From NCBI GenBank assembly GCA_019244745.1, contig JAFASF010000099.1, positions 1-43,525 of the forward strand: a stretch of 43,525 bases of DNA. Direction: 5' to 3'. A model generated the notes under the pieces. It had not been told where the DNA came from, ran no database searches, and saw only the letters and a list, made by a program, of their open reading frames with translations. Positions within the stretch are counted from its first letter, which is position 1; the number at the start of each line of letters is the position of its first letter. The DNA is from Solirubrobacterales bacterium (lineage in GTDB: Bacteria > Actinomycetota > Thermoleophilia > Solirubrobacterales > Solirubrobacteraceae). The position numbers and the translations under genes were made by a program. Of the stretch, positions 1 through 7,496 are shown piece by piece.

Positions 1-217
1 CCGCGAACGTGACCGTGTAGGCGTTGACGACCCACTGGAGGTCCTGCTCGGTGAAGCCCAGCGCCCCGCGAATCTTGGGCAGCGCGACGTTGACGACCGA
101 GACGTCGAGGATCACCATGAACTGCGCCAGGCACGAGAGCAGCAGGATCGCGGTGAGATGAGGACGTGCCCGGGGGCCGCTCTCGTTTCGGATGTCCGCT
201 GGCGGTACGATGGTCAT
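1..217 (-). CDS. DHA2-family MFS efflux transporter, N-terminal part (cut by window edge)
   Basis: Reading the reverse strand from the ATG at 215-217 gives 72 residues that run off the window edge. After a short cytoplasmic N-terminus there is a hydrophobic first helix containing AQFMVILDVSVVNVALPKI, then LQWVVNAYTVTFA entering helix 2. The D at the end of TM1 with VNVALP, followed by QWVVNAYT, is the hallmark start of 14-TM drug:H+ antiporters (EmrB/QacA type). The gene is divergent from the ArsR-type regulator at 257, with a perfect inverted repeat over its start codon, so it is probably that regulator's target. Substrate unknown; efflux of a phenolic or quinone-like compound is an inference from the neighbouring genes. 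Confidence 0.85.
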   Translation of the reverse strand, partial: MTIVPPADIRNESGPRARPHLTAILLLSCLAQFMVILDVSVVNVALPKIRGALGFTEQDLQWVVNAYTVTFA

Positions 218-241
218 CGAACAGGCTATCAAGTTCGATGA
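214..241. promoter_or_regulatory. Perfect 9-bp inverted repeat, candidate ArsR-family operator
   Basis: TCATCGAAC (214-222) and GTTCGATGA (233-241) are exact reverse complements separated by 10 bp. They lie in the 39-bp gap between the divergent MFS and ArsR genes, and the left arm covers the MFS start codon. A dyad of this size between a winged-helix regulator and a transporter is the expected position of an operator. Seen: the repeat. Inferred: binding by the protein at 257-601 and control of both directions. Confidence 0.6.
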
Positions 242-256
242 TCTTCGTACATTGGC

Positions 257-601
257 ATGGAGCTAGCAGGGATTGAGGCGACCCCGCGCGGCGCCGGGGA
301 AGCCGTGTGGCACCCGGAACGCGACCAGATCGAGCTGACCGCAGTTTTGCACGCGCTCAGCGACCCGATGCGGCTGACGATCGTCTCGGAACTCGCGTCG
401 GGCGAGCAGCGAACGTGCAAGAGCTTCGATCTGCCGGTGGTCAAGTCGACGTGCACGCATCACTTCAAGGTGCTGCGCGAGGCGGGCGTGATCCGGCAGC
501 AGCTGCTCGGCACGACGCGCGTCAACACGCTCCGGCGCGAGGACCTCGAAGCGCGCTTTCCCGGGCTCGTGGACGCGGTGCTCCGCGGGGCGTGCCGTTA
601 G
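257..601 (+). CDS. ArsR-family winged-helix transcriptional regulator
   Basis: 114 residues. Residues about 27-95 read as an ArsR winged helix: HALSDPMRLTIVSEL (helices 1-2), then a recognition region with STCTHHFKVLREAGVI, and a wing ending LLGTTRVNTLRREDLE. SDPMRLxIV and HHFKVLREAGVI are close to the family pattern. There is no CxC metal motif; the cysteines are at 54, 66 and 113, with Cys66 inside the recognition helix, so redox or electrophile sensing is possible but unproven. It is the first gene of a plus-strand series with hydrolase, ring-cleaving dioxygenase and phenol oxidase, and is divergent from an efflux gene. Most likely a repressor of both. Confidence 0.88.
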   Translation: MELAGIEATPRGAGEAVWHPERDQIELTAVLHALSDPMRLTIVSELASGEQRTCKSFDLPVVKSTCTHHFKVLREAGVIRQQLLGTTRVNTLRREDLEARFPGLVDAVLRGACR

Positions 602-635
602 CGGCGCGATCAATCCGCATCTGAGAAACCGCCCG

Positions 636-1250
636 GTGCTCGCAGGGGCTCCGCTCGGCACTGCCCGCGGGGTGGGAGTGCTCGTGCACGGTCGTGATCA
701 GGGACCCGACGTGATGCTCGACGTGGCGGAGCGGCTCGGGCTGGGGGATGCGGTGGCGTATGTGCTGCCCGTGGCGGCGGGACGCTCGTGGTATCCCGGT
801 CGCTATTACGAGCCGGTGGCCGATAACGAGCCGCACGTCACCTGGTCGCTCGAGTGCTTCGAGGCGGCGATCGAGGTCGCACGGTCGGGCGGCTTGCCCC
901 TCGAGCGGGTCGTGGCGGCCGGCTTCTCGCAGGGTGCGTGTCTCGTCGCCGAGCTCGTGGCCCGCCGGCCTCGCCGGTTCGCGGGCGTCGCGGTGCTCAC
1001 GGGGACGCTGCTCGGACCGGATGGCTCGGAGGTCCGCCCCGGGCGGGTCGATGGGCTGCCGATGTTCTTCGGGAGCGGCCGGTACGACGAATGGATCCGG
1101 CTCGAGCGGGCCGAGTCAACCGCTCGCGCGTTCCAGCGGGCCGGGGCAGAGGTTGTGTTCGAGACCTACGAGGACCCCGAGCACCATGTGACCGCTCAGG
1201 CGGTGTCGGGTGTGCGAAAGCTGTTCGAGCGGGCCTTGGCCAGGGATTAA
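636..1250 (+). CDS. Phospholipase/carboxylesterase-type alpha/beta hydrolase (MhqD-like)
   Basis: 204 residues from a GTG start with no clear ribosome site, so the exact start is uncertain (GTG codons just downstream are possible). The nucleophile elbow GFSQGA is at about 97-102, the acid is probably the D of SGRYDEWI, and the histidine is in EDPEHHVT. HGRDQGP after strand 1 supplies the oxyanion region. This is the phospholipase/carboxylesterase family, small esterases without a lid. The gene is followed 37 bp later by a ring-cleaving VOC dioxygenase; the same pairing occurs in Bacillus mhq operons (MhqD hydrolase, MhqO dioxygenase) that respond to quinones. Role here: hydrolysis of an ester or ring-cleavage product, inferred from context. 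Confidence 0.83.
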   Translation: MLAGAPLGTARGVGVLVHGRDQGPDVMLDVAERLGLGDAVAYVLPVAAGRSWYPGRYYEPVADNEPHVTWSLECFEAAIEVARSGGLPLERVVAAGFSQGACLVAELVARRPRRFAGVAVLTGTLLGPDGSEVRPGRVDGLPMFFGSGRYDEWIRLERAESTARAFQRAGAEVVFETYEDPEHHVTAQAVSGVRKLFERALARD

Positions 1251-1287
1251 GATGCGCCTGCATCGCAGACGAAAACAGGAGCGAGAC

Positions 1288-2265
1288 ATGCCGAACCCGG
1301 GTTTCATCCGCGGCACCCACCACCTGACGTTCTGTGTGGGCGGCGCCCAGGAGGACTATGACTTCCACGTCCGGCTCCTCGGTCTCAAGAGCGTCAAGAA
1401 GACCGTGCTGTTCGACGGTGAGATCCCGATCTACCACCTTTACTACGGCAACCGCGTCGGTGACGCCAGCACGCTGCTGACCGCATTTCCCTACCGACAG
1501 GCGGGCTGGATGGGCAAGCGCGGCACGAACCAGCTGAAGGTGCTGAACATGTCGGTACCGGTCGACTCGGTTGGCTTCTGGGCCGACCGACTGGACGAAT
1601 TCGGAGTCGAGCACGAGCGCGGTGAGTTGTTCGGCACCGAGCGTCTTCATTTCCAGCATCCCTGCGGAATTCACTACTCGATCGTGGGCGATCCCGAGCC
1701 GGATTCCCGGGAGCCGTACGCGGGCCCGGGTGTTCCGGCCGAGCATGCGATCCGCGGCGCGTACGGCACGACGACATCGGTGCGCGAGCCAGAGCCGCAG
1801 GCGTTCTTCATCACCGAGGGCCTGGGGGGGAACCAGCTGCGCTCGGAGGGCAAGCACCACCAGTTCCAGGTCGGAGACGAACAGGGCCACGGCCGGATGC
1901 TCGAGCTCGTCGAGGAGCCCGAGCTCCCCCAGGGCACGTGGCATTTCGGTGAGGGGACGATCCACCACCACGCGCTCGACGCGGTGACGGCCGACAACCA
2001 GGCCGTGGTCAAGGACTGGATCGTCGGGCTCGGGTTCACCGATGTATCCGACGTCAAGGACCGCGGCTACTTCTTCTCGGTGTACATGCGCAGCCCGGGC
2101 GGGGCACTGATCGAGCTGGCCTACTCGACGCCCCAGGGGTTCCTGATCGACGAGGACGAGGACGAGCTCGGCACGCACATGTGCATCCCGCCGCACTGGG
2201 AGAACCGGCGCGCGGAGATCGCGCAGCTCGAGCCGATAGAGACGATCGAGACCGTCGTCAGTTAG
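1288..2265 (+). CDS. VOC-family ring-cleaving dioxygenase (MhqO/PcpA-like)
   Basis: 325 residues. The ATG at 1288 is preceded by AGGAGCGAG, which decides against the longer in-frame start at 1210. The protein has tandem vicinal-oxygen-chelate modules: GTHHLTFCV at about 9-17 opens the first and GTIHHHALDA (about residue 225) the second. With the E of GALIELAYST, the His of module 2 would form the 2-His/1-carboxylate Fe(II) site. Length and order match the glyoxalase-type ring-cleaving dioxygenases MhqO, LinE and PcpA, which open hydroquinones or catechols with O2. The C-terminal IPPHWENRRAEIAQLEPIE fits that family. It acts in the cytoplasm, probably on the dihydroxylated product of a phenol made by its neighbours. 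The substrate cannot be read from sequence. Confidence 0.85.
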   Translation: MPNPGFIRGTHHLTFCVGGAQEDYDFHVRLLGLKSVKKTVLFDGEIPIYHLYYGNRVGDASTLLTAFPYRQAGWMGKRGTNQLKVLNMSVPVDSVGFWADRLDEFGVEHERGELFGTERLHFQHPCGIHYSIVGDPEPDSREPYAGPGVPAEHAIRGAYGTTTSVREPEPQAFFITEGLGGNQLRSEGKHHQFQVGDEQGHGRMLELVEEPELPQGTWHFGEGTIHHHALDAVTADNQAVVKDWIVGLGFTDVSDVKDRGYFFSVYMRSPGGALIELAYSTPQGFLIDEDEDELGTHMCIPPHWENRRAEIAQLEPIETIETVVS

Positions 2266-2367
2266 CCGCGAGCGCACATCTCTTTGCCGATACGTGCGGG
2301 GTTCGTTTGCGCCGAGCGCCTGGGGGTAACCATCGGAGCTGTGAGTCTCGCGAAGGGAGGCAATGAC

Positions 2368-3957
2368 GTGGCCACGACCGTTCCCCAGGCGGTATCGCCC
2401 CGAGCGCTTTCTTCGGCCCTCGCGGAGTTCACCGACGTGCTCGGCGAAGAGCGCGTCCTCATCTCCCCTACGGAGCTGCGCGAGTTCCGCGACCCCTTCC
2501 AACACGAGAGCTGGGACGACTACACGGGCTCCGCCGTCCTGGAACCCACCACGGTCGAGGAGATCCAGGAAGTTGTGCGGATCGCGAACCGTCACTGCGT
2601 CCCCCTGTGGACGCACGGGCAGGGCCGCAACAACGGTTACGGTGGGCCCGCCCCGCGCGTGAAGGGCTCGGTAATCGTGAGCCTGCGGAACATGAACCGC
2701 GTACTCGAGATCAACGAAGAATGCGCGTACGCGGTCGTCGAGCCGGGCGTGCGCTGGTTCGACCTCTACGAGGCGATCAAGGCGGGCGGCCACCAGCTGA
2801 TGCTCTCGGTCGCCGACGTCGGATGGGGCAGCGTGGTCGGGAACACGCTCGACCATGGGATTACCTACCTCCCGTACGGCGTGGACATGGGCATGCAGTG
2901 CGGGATGGAGGTGGTGCTCGCGAATGGTGAGGTGCTGCGGACCGGAATGGGTGCGATGCCCGGCAACCGGGCATGGCACGTCTACAAGCGCGGCCTCGGC
3001 CCGACCCCCGATCAGCTCTTCATGCAGTCGAATTTCGGAATCGTCACCAAGATGGGCGTCTGGCTGATGCCCTACCCAGAGGTGTACATGCCGCTGTGGC
3101 TGCGGGTGTGGCGGGACGACGACCTGGCGGCGGTGGCCGACACGCTGCGCCGGCTGATGCTCGACGACACGATCCGCATGGTCCCGCAGATCATGAACAC
3201 ACTCCTGCTCGGATCGGTGATGACCAACCGCGCGGACTGGTGGCAGGGCGAGGGTCCGATTCCCGAGGCGGTCATCGACAAGATGGGGCGCGAGCTCGAG
3301 ATCGGGCGCTGGATCATGCGCTTCGCTCTATATGGCGACGACGCGGTCGTCGACCATCGCTTCGCCAAGATCAAATCGGCGTTCGAGCGGATCCCCGGAG
3401 CCGAGGTGTGGGGAGCGAAGTGCGCCCCGGAGGACGTCCCTTCGCTCGAGCATCCGGTCGAGCGGGTCCAGGGCGGCGTGCCCAATCTCGATCTCAATCA
3501 GATGACGGCCTGGTACGGCGGCGAAGAGGGCGGGCACATCGGCTTCTCGCCCGTCGCTCCGCTGACCGGCGCCGACGCCGTACGCCTGCGCGATCTGCTG
3601 CGCGGCATGGTCAACGACGCCGGCCTCGACTACATCGTGGCGCTGATCCCGATCAACGCTCGGAGCTTCGTGCACGTCACGCTGATCATCTTCGACACCA
3701 AGAACGAGCCGCAGACCCGTGCGGCCTACGACGTCGCGAAGCGCCTGGTCCGTGACGCGGCGAAGCTCGGCTACGGCGAGTACCGCGCCCATCTCGACTT
3801 CATGGACCTCGCCCAGGAGCAGTACTCGTTCGGCGATCACGCCTACCGCCGGTTCTGCGAGCGGATCAAGGACGCGCTCGATCCGAACGGGATCCTTGCG
3901 CCCGGCAAACAGGGAATCTGGCCACGGGGGATGCGCTCGCCACGCAACGGGCACTGA
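2368..3957 (+). CDS. Vanillyl-alcohol/eugenol oxidase-type flavoprotein (4-phenol oxidase, VAO/PCMH family)
   Basis: 529 residues from GTG 2368, chosen because AAGGGAGG lies 7 bases upstream; in-frame GTG 2341 and TTG 2284 lack such a site. The FAD-binding half has GRNNGYGG (Tyr91), VVEPGV, LSVADVGWGSVVGN (Asp150) and PYGVDMGM; the cap half has GGHIGFSPVAPL with His390, then GEYRAHLDFMD (Tyr472-Arg473) and DPNGILAPGKQGIWP. In fungal vanillyl-alcohol oxidase and Rhodococcus eugenol oxidase the equivalent His links covalently to FAD, the Tyr/Tyr/Arg trio binds the phenolate and the Asp is the catalytic residue; all are present. Length matches bacterial eugenol oxidase (about 526). No cytochrome partner is adjacent, which favours oxidase over p-cresol methylhydroxylase. 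Expected reaction: oxidation or hydroxylation of a 4-alkyl- or 4-hydroxymethyl-phenol. Confidence 0.9.
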   Translation: MATTVPQAVSPRALSSALAEFTDVLGEERVLISPTELREFRDPFQHESWDDYTGSAVLEPTTVEEIQEVVRIANRHCVPLWTHGQGRNNGYGGPAPRVKGSVIVSLRNMNRVLEINEECAYAVVEPGVRWFDLYEAIKAGGHQLMLSVADVGWGSVVGNTLDHGITYLPYGVDMGMQCGMEVVLANGEVLRTGMGAMPGNRAWHVYKRGLGPTPDQLFMQSNFGIVTKMGVWLMPYPEVYMPLWLRVWRDDDLAAVADTLRRLMLDDTIRMVPQIMNTLLLGSVMTNRADWWQGEGPIPEAVIDKMGRELEIGRWIMRFALYGDDAVVDHRFAKIKSAFERIPGAEVWGAKCAPEDVPSLEHPVERVQGGVPNLDLNQMTAWYGGEEGGHIGFSPVAPLTGADAVRLRDLLRGMVNDAGLDYIVALIPINARSFVHVTLIIFDTKNEPQTRAAYDVAKRLVRDAAKLGYGEYRAHLDFMDLAQEQYSFGDHAYRRFCERIKDALDPNGILAPGKQGIWPRGMRSPRNGH

Positions 3958-3988
3958 GGAGGTCGGCGCAGCCGCGCGCCGGCCGCAC

Positions 3989-4001
3989 CCGGAGTCTCCG
4001 G
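3989..4001. terminator. Possible bidirectional terminator between convergent genes
   Basis: CCGGA-GTC-TCCGG forms a 5-bp stem with a 3-base loop in the 44-bp gap between the converging oxidase and SnoaL genes. There is no T-tract, so it is only a weak candidate. Confidence 0.3.
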
Positions 4002-4361
4002 CTAGTCCGCGAACACCGGCGCGATGTCGATATAGATCCGGTAGTCGGCGATCAGGTCCTCGTCATTGGTGCGGTAGATCGTCACGGCGGGAACTGTCAC
4101 CTGACGCCCATCCTTGCGCGTGTACGTGACGTTCGACTCGACGATCGTGGCGGTGCTGGTCTCCCACTGCTCGACGATCTGGTGGCTGACGCCGGCGATC
4201 GTGTCGTAGAACGCGGCGAGCGCATCCCGGCACGCCTGTCGCCCCCGCACGGGCTCCGCGTTGCCGAAGCGCATGACCACGTCCTCGGCCAGATACTCCG
4301 ACCAGGCGTCCGCGTCCATCCGGTCGATGTCGGCGAACAGGTTCGTTCTCGTCGTGCTCAT
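4002..4361 (-). CDS. SnoaL/NTF2-like small protein
   Basis: 119 residues. The ATG at 4359-4361 is preceded on its strand by GGAGGA, so the longer open frame upstream is not used. The pattern FADIDRMDADAWSEYLAEDVVMRFGNAEPVRGRQACRDAL, then HQIVEQWE and a final IADYRIYIDIAPVFA, is the cone-shaped NTF2/SnoaL fold (helices followed by a curved sheet). Such proteins are isomerases, hydratases or ligand-binding domains; nothing visible assigns a reaction. It is divergent from the aldo-keto reductase operon and shares with it an intergenic region holding the TTTGATCAA palindrome, so the two may be co-regulated. Confidence 0.85.
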   Translation of the reverse strand: MSTTRTNLFADIDRMDADAWSEYLAEDVVMRFGNAEPVRGRQACRDALAAFYDTIAGVSHQIVEQWETSTATIVESNVTYTRKDGRQVTVPAVTIYRTNDEDLIADYRIYIDIAPVFAD

Positions 4362-4487
4362 CGATTCCTCCGCTCCTCGGGGTTGCCGGCGCTGGACTGA
4401 AAGCCTGACATCTGCACGGGCCCATCGGAGCACGCCGTTGCGCGGAGGGGCCACTCGGGACTGAGCCTGCCTTGCGCCACCGGGCCC

Positions 4488-4499
4488 TGATTTGATCAA
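4488..4499. promoter_or_regulatory. Candidate operator: TGATTTGATCAA (copy 1)
   Basis: This 12-mer contains the 8-bp palindrome TTGATCAA (4492-4499) in an AT-rich patch of a very GC-rich divergent intergenic region, 31 bp before the aldo-keto reductase start. An identical 12-mer occurs at 12111-12122, also between divergent genes. Function as an operator is inferred from repetition and placement. Confidence 0.5.
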
Positions 4500-4530
4500 C
4501 TATTGAGGTGGCTGGGCGCGGGCTAGAACG

Positions 4531-5490
4531 ATGACCCTGACGCTCGAGATCGAGCGCCGGCCCCTCGGTCGCTCGACCCTCACCACCCCGCGCGTCGCGC
4601 TCGGCTGCGGCAACTTCGGGGGTATTGGATCTGCGCCGGCGTTCTTCGGCCAGGGGCTCTCGGAGGACCAGGCACTCGAGTTGATGGATTCGGCGTGGGA
4701 GCTCGGCATCACGCATTTCGACACCGCGGACGCGTATGGCGGCGGCCGGAGCGAGCGGGCAATCGGCACCTGGATCCAGTCGAGGGGCGTGCGACCGACG
4801 ATCACGACCAAGACGTACAACCCAGTCAGCGAGGGCGCCGACCAGGGGCTGGCGCCGGCGCGGATCGCCCGGCAGCTGCGATCGAGCCTCGAGCGTCTCG
4901 GGGTCGAGCACGTAGAGCTGTACCTCGCCCACGAGTACGACCCGGACGTCCCGCTGGCCGAGACGCTCGGCGCTTTCGAGGCGCTCTCGCGCGAGGGGCG
5001 CATCGGCGCATACGGGGTCAGCAACTTCGATGCCGAGCAGCTCGAGGCCGCGCTCGCCGCCGGCGACCCGGAGGCGATTCAAAACGCCCACTCGCTGCTT
5101 GGGCGAAGCGAAGAGGCGGACGTGTTGGCCCTGTGCTCCCGCCGCCAGATCGCCTACCTTGCCTTCAGCCCCCTCGCCGGCGGCTGGCTCACCGGCAAGT
5201 ACCGCCGGGACGAGGCGTTTCCTCCAGGATCGAGGATGACCCAGCGGCCCGAGCCCTACCAGTCGCTGGTCAACGATCGCACGTTCGACGCGCTCGAGCG
5301 GTTGGGCGAGTTCGCCCGCGAGCGCGGCATGTCGATCGCCGGCGCGGCGCTGGCGTGGCTGCTCGCGGACGACCGCGTCACCCAGATCGTCGTCGGGCCG
5401 GGCCGACCGGCTCACCTCGACCCGGTGCGCGAGGCGCTCGGGCAGCCTCTGACTCCGGAAGAGCGAGTCCACGTCGAGTCCCTTCTCTAG
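4531..5490 (+). CDS. Aldo/keto reductase
   Basis: 319 residues. The catalytic tetrad can be read directly: Asp64 in THFDTADAYG, Tyr69 in the same motif, Lys94 in TITTKTY and His134 in YLAHEYD. GVSNFDAEQL and the C-terminal IVVGPGRPAHLD (NADP-binding region) complete an ordinary (beta/alpha)8 aldo/keto reductase. Expected activity is NADPH-dependent reduction of an aldehyde or ketone in the cytoplasm. It is the first gene of a plus-strand operon: the next gene starts 10 bp after its stop, then a 4-bp overlap and a 41-bp gap to the dioxygenase. The Shine-Dalgarno is weak. Substrate is unknown; an amino-acid-derived carbonyl is plausible from the neighbours. Confidence 0.9.
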   Translation: MTLTLEIERRPLGRSTLTTPRVALGCGNFGGIGSAPAFFGQGLSEDQALELMDSAWELGITHFDTADAYGGGRSERAIGTWIQSRGVRPTITTKTYNPVSEGADQGLAPARIARQLRSSLERLGVEHVELYLAHEYDPDVPLAETLGAFEALSREGRIGAYGVSNFDAEQLEAALAAGDPEAIQNAHSLLGRSEEADVLALCSRRQIAYLAFSPLAGGWLTGKYRRDEAFPPGSRMTQRPEPYQSLVNDRTFDALERLGEFARERGMSIAGAALAWLLADDRVTQIVVGPGRPAHLDPVREALGQPLTPEERVHVESLL

Positions 5491-5500
5491 CGATCGCGCG

Positions 5501-6505
5501 ATGCGAGTGCTGATCCTCAACCACGACGACGTCATCGCTTCGCTGCCGCCCGCGACGTGCGCCGAGGGGATGGCGTCGATCCTTGCCGCCCATGCGCGCG
5601 GCGAGGCCTACATGCCGCTGCGATCGATGATGATGCCGCCGGCGGCCGCCGGCTTCATGGGGCTGATGCCCGCGTGGCGCGATGGCCGCTACGGCCACCG
5701 CGCCGCGTTCGCGCTGAAGGCGATCTGTGTCATGCCCGCCAACCCGGCGCGCGGACTCGATGCCCACCAGGGGACCGTGACGCTGTTCGACGGCGATACC
5801 GGCGTGCCGACGGCGATACTCGATGCTTCAGCGATCACCGCGATCCGCACGGCCGCGGTCACCGCGGTCGCGACGCGCCTCCTCGCCCGCCCGGGCGCGA
5901 GCGTGCTGGCGATCATCGGCGCCGGTGTTCAGGCCAGGACGCACATCGATGCGCTGCTGCGCGTGCGCGGCTTCGAATCGGTGCGGGTCTATGCCCCCAC
6001 CGAGGCGCACGCCCGCGCTGTAGTCGAAGACGCGGCGGCCGCGCGACCCGCCGGCATCGAGTTCCGCGTCTGTGAGAGCGCACAGGATGTCGTCCGAGGC
6101 GCCGACGTGGTCGTGACAGCGACCAGCTCGCGCGAGCCGGTGCTCGAGCGCGAGTGGGTCGGCGCCGGCGCCCACATCAACGCCGTCGGTGCGAGCACGC
6201 CGGCGGCCCGTGAGCTGGACACCGACACGGTGGCCGCGAGCGCGCTGTTCTGCGACAGCCGCGAATCGCTTCGAAACGAGGCCGGCGAGTTCCAGCTTGC
6301 CGTGCGCGAGGGCAAGATCGCCGGCGACGACCACATCCGCGCCGAGCTGGGCGAGGTGCTCGCCGGGCTGTTGCCAGGCCGCCAGGACGACGCGGAGCTG
6401 ACCGTGTTCCGCTCGCTGGGGCTGGCGGTAGAGGATCTGGCCGCCGCCGAGGAGGCGGTCACGGCTGCCCGCGGCCGGGGGCTCGGCCGCGAGATCGAGC
6501 TGTGA
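5501..6505 (+). CDS. Ornithine cyclodeaminase/mu-crystallin family protein
   Basis: 334 residues. N-terminal half: MRVLILNHDDVIASLPP, then LKAICVMPANPARGLDAHQGTVTLFDGDTGVPTAI (about 72-107). Rossmann half: AIIGAGVQARTHIDALLRV (about 137-155), then ADVVVTATSSREPVLEREWVGAGAHINAVGA. This is the classical order of ornithine cyclodeaminase, alanine dehydrogenase (archaeal), ketimine reductase and EutC-type proteins. They use NAD(P)H to make or reduce a cyclic or linear imine. The stop overlaps the GTG of the threonine dehydratase-like gene, indicating coupled translation. A PLP lyase next to a cyclodeaminase-like protein resembles the EutB/EutC pair of hydroxyectoine breakdown, but other eut genes are not here. 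Confidence 0.88.
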   Translation: MRVLILNHDDVIASLPPATCAEGMASILAAHARGEAYMPLRSMMMPPAAAGFMGLMPAWRDGRYGHRAAFALKAICVMPANPARGLDAHQGTVTLFDGDTGVPTAILDASAITAIRTAAVTAVATRLLARPGASVLAIIGAGVQARTHIDALLRVRGFESVRVYAPTEAHARAVVEDAAAARPAGIEFRVCESAQDVVRGADVVVTATSSREPVLEREWVGAGAHINAVGASTPAARELDTDTVAASALFCDSRESLRNEAGEFQLAVREGKIAGDDHIRAELGEVLAGLLPGRQDDAELTVFRSLGLAVEDLAAAEEAVTAARGRGLGREIEL

Positions 6506-7455
6506 CCGGGCTAACCCTGATGGAAATCGAGGCCGCGCGCGCGCGGATTGCCGACGTCGCCGTACGAACCCCGCTGGTGCGGCTCGCGCTCCAGGACGCG
6601 CCGGCGGAGATCTACCTGAAGCTCGAGTCCTTGCAGCCGATCAACTCGTTCAAGATCCGCGGCGCGGCGAACGCGATCCGCGCCGCCGCCCCCGGGGACC
6701 GCTCGGGCGGGCTCGTCACCGCCAGCGCCGGCAACATGGCGCAAGGCGTCGCCTGGGTCGCACGGGAGCTTGGCCTGCGGGCCACGATCGCGGTCCCCGA
6801 GCACGCCCCCGAGGCGAAGCTGGCGGCGATCCAGCGCCTGGGAGGCCAGGTCGTAAAGCTGCCCTACGACGAGTGGTGGAACGCGATCGTGACCAGCCGT
6901 GTCGAGGGGATCGACGGCCTGTTCGTCCATCCGGTGCAGGACGAGGGCGTGATGGCGGGCAACGGGACGATCGGGCTCGAGATCATCGAAGACCTGCCCA
7001 CTCCCGATGCGGTCGTGATCCCGTTCGGCGGCGGCGGACTCACGGTCGGGATCGCGAGCGCGATCCGCGCGCTGCGCCCGCGGACGAAGATCTACACCGC
7101 CGAACCCGAGACCGGCGCGGCGCTGACCGCGGCCCTCGGCGCCGGCGGCCCCACCGACGTCGACTACCGCCCATCGTTTGTCGACGGCGCTGGAAGCCGA
7201 CGCGTGCTCGACGCCATGTGGCCCCGCGTCTCACCGCTGGTCGACGGCGCGTTCCCGGTGCCAATCGCGGACGCGGCCGCCGCGGTGCGGACGCTCGCCG
7301 AACGAGTTCGGGTCATCGCGGAGGGCGCCGGCGCACTGGCTCTGGCCGTCGCACTCGCGGGGCACGCCGGGTCGGGGAAGGTGGTGTGCATCGTGTCGGG
7401 TGGCAACATCAACTCGACCAAGCTGGCTGAGATCCTCGAGGGAGGTGCGGGATGA
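6502..7455 (+). CDS. Threonine/serine dehydratase-like PLP enzyme (fold type II)
   Basis: 317 residues, GTG start overlapping the upstream stop by 4 bp. PLP lysine in INSFKIRGAANAI (Lys about 50), SAGNMAQGVAWVAREL (phosphate/carboxylate loop), IPFGGGGLTVGIASAI (glycine loop binding PLP phosphate) and CIVSGGNINSTKL near the end. The length is that of catabolic threonine dehydratase or serine racemase, without the C-terminal regulatory ACT-like domain of biosynthetic IlvA. Expected: beta-elimination or racemisation of a hydroxy-amino acid. Anomaly: its last ten codons and stop are partly repeated just downstream (see the repeat at 7426-7493). Confidence 0.9.
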   Translation: MTGLTLMEIEAARARIADVAVRTPLVRLALQDAPAEIYLKLESLQPINSFKIRGAANAIRAAAPGDRSGGLVTASAGNMAQGVAWVARELGLRATIAVPEHAPEAKLAAIQRLGGQVVKLPYDEWWNAIVTSRVEGIDGLFVHPVQDEGVMAGNGTIGLEIIEDLPTPDAVVIPFGGGGLTVGIASAIRALRPRTKIYTAEPETGAALTAALGAGGPTDVDYRPSFVDGAGSRRVLDAMWPRVSPLVDGAFPVPIADAAAAVRTLAERVRVIAEGAGALALAVALAGHAGSGKVVCIVSGGNINSTKLAEILEGGAG

Positions 7456-7493
7456 TGCGCGTGGCAGAGATTCGCGAGGGAGGCACGGGATGA
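7426..7493 (+). repeat. Tandem imperfect copy of the gene's 3' end
   Basis: The 30 bases 7426-7455 (last codons and stop of the dehydratase, AEILEGGAG-stop) recur at 7464-7493 with 25 of 30 identical, encoding AEIREGGTG-stop at 38 bp offset. The second copy supplies the purine-rich GAGGGAGG upstream of the dioxygenase start. It appears to be a small local duplication. Confidence 0.75.
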
Positions 7494-7496
7494 GGG

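Noticed and set aside
997-2979. Long open frame (660 codons) on the minus strand
   Set aside because: It is antisense to the dioxygenase and oxidase genes, is rich in Arg/Pro/His as expected for a shadow frame in GC-rich DNA, and shows no domain.
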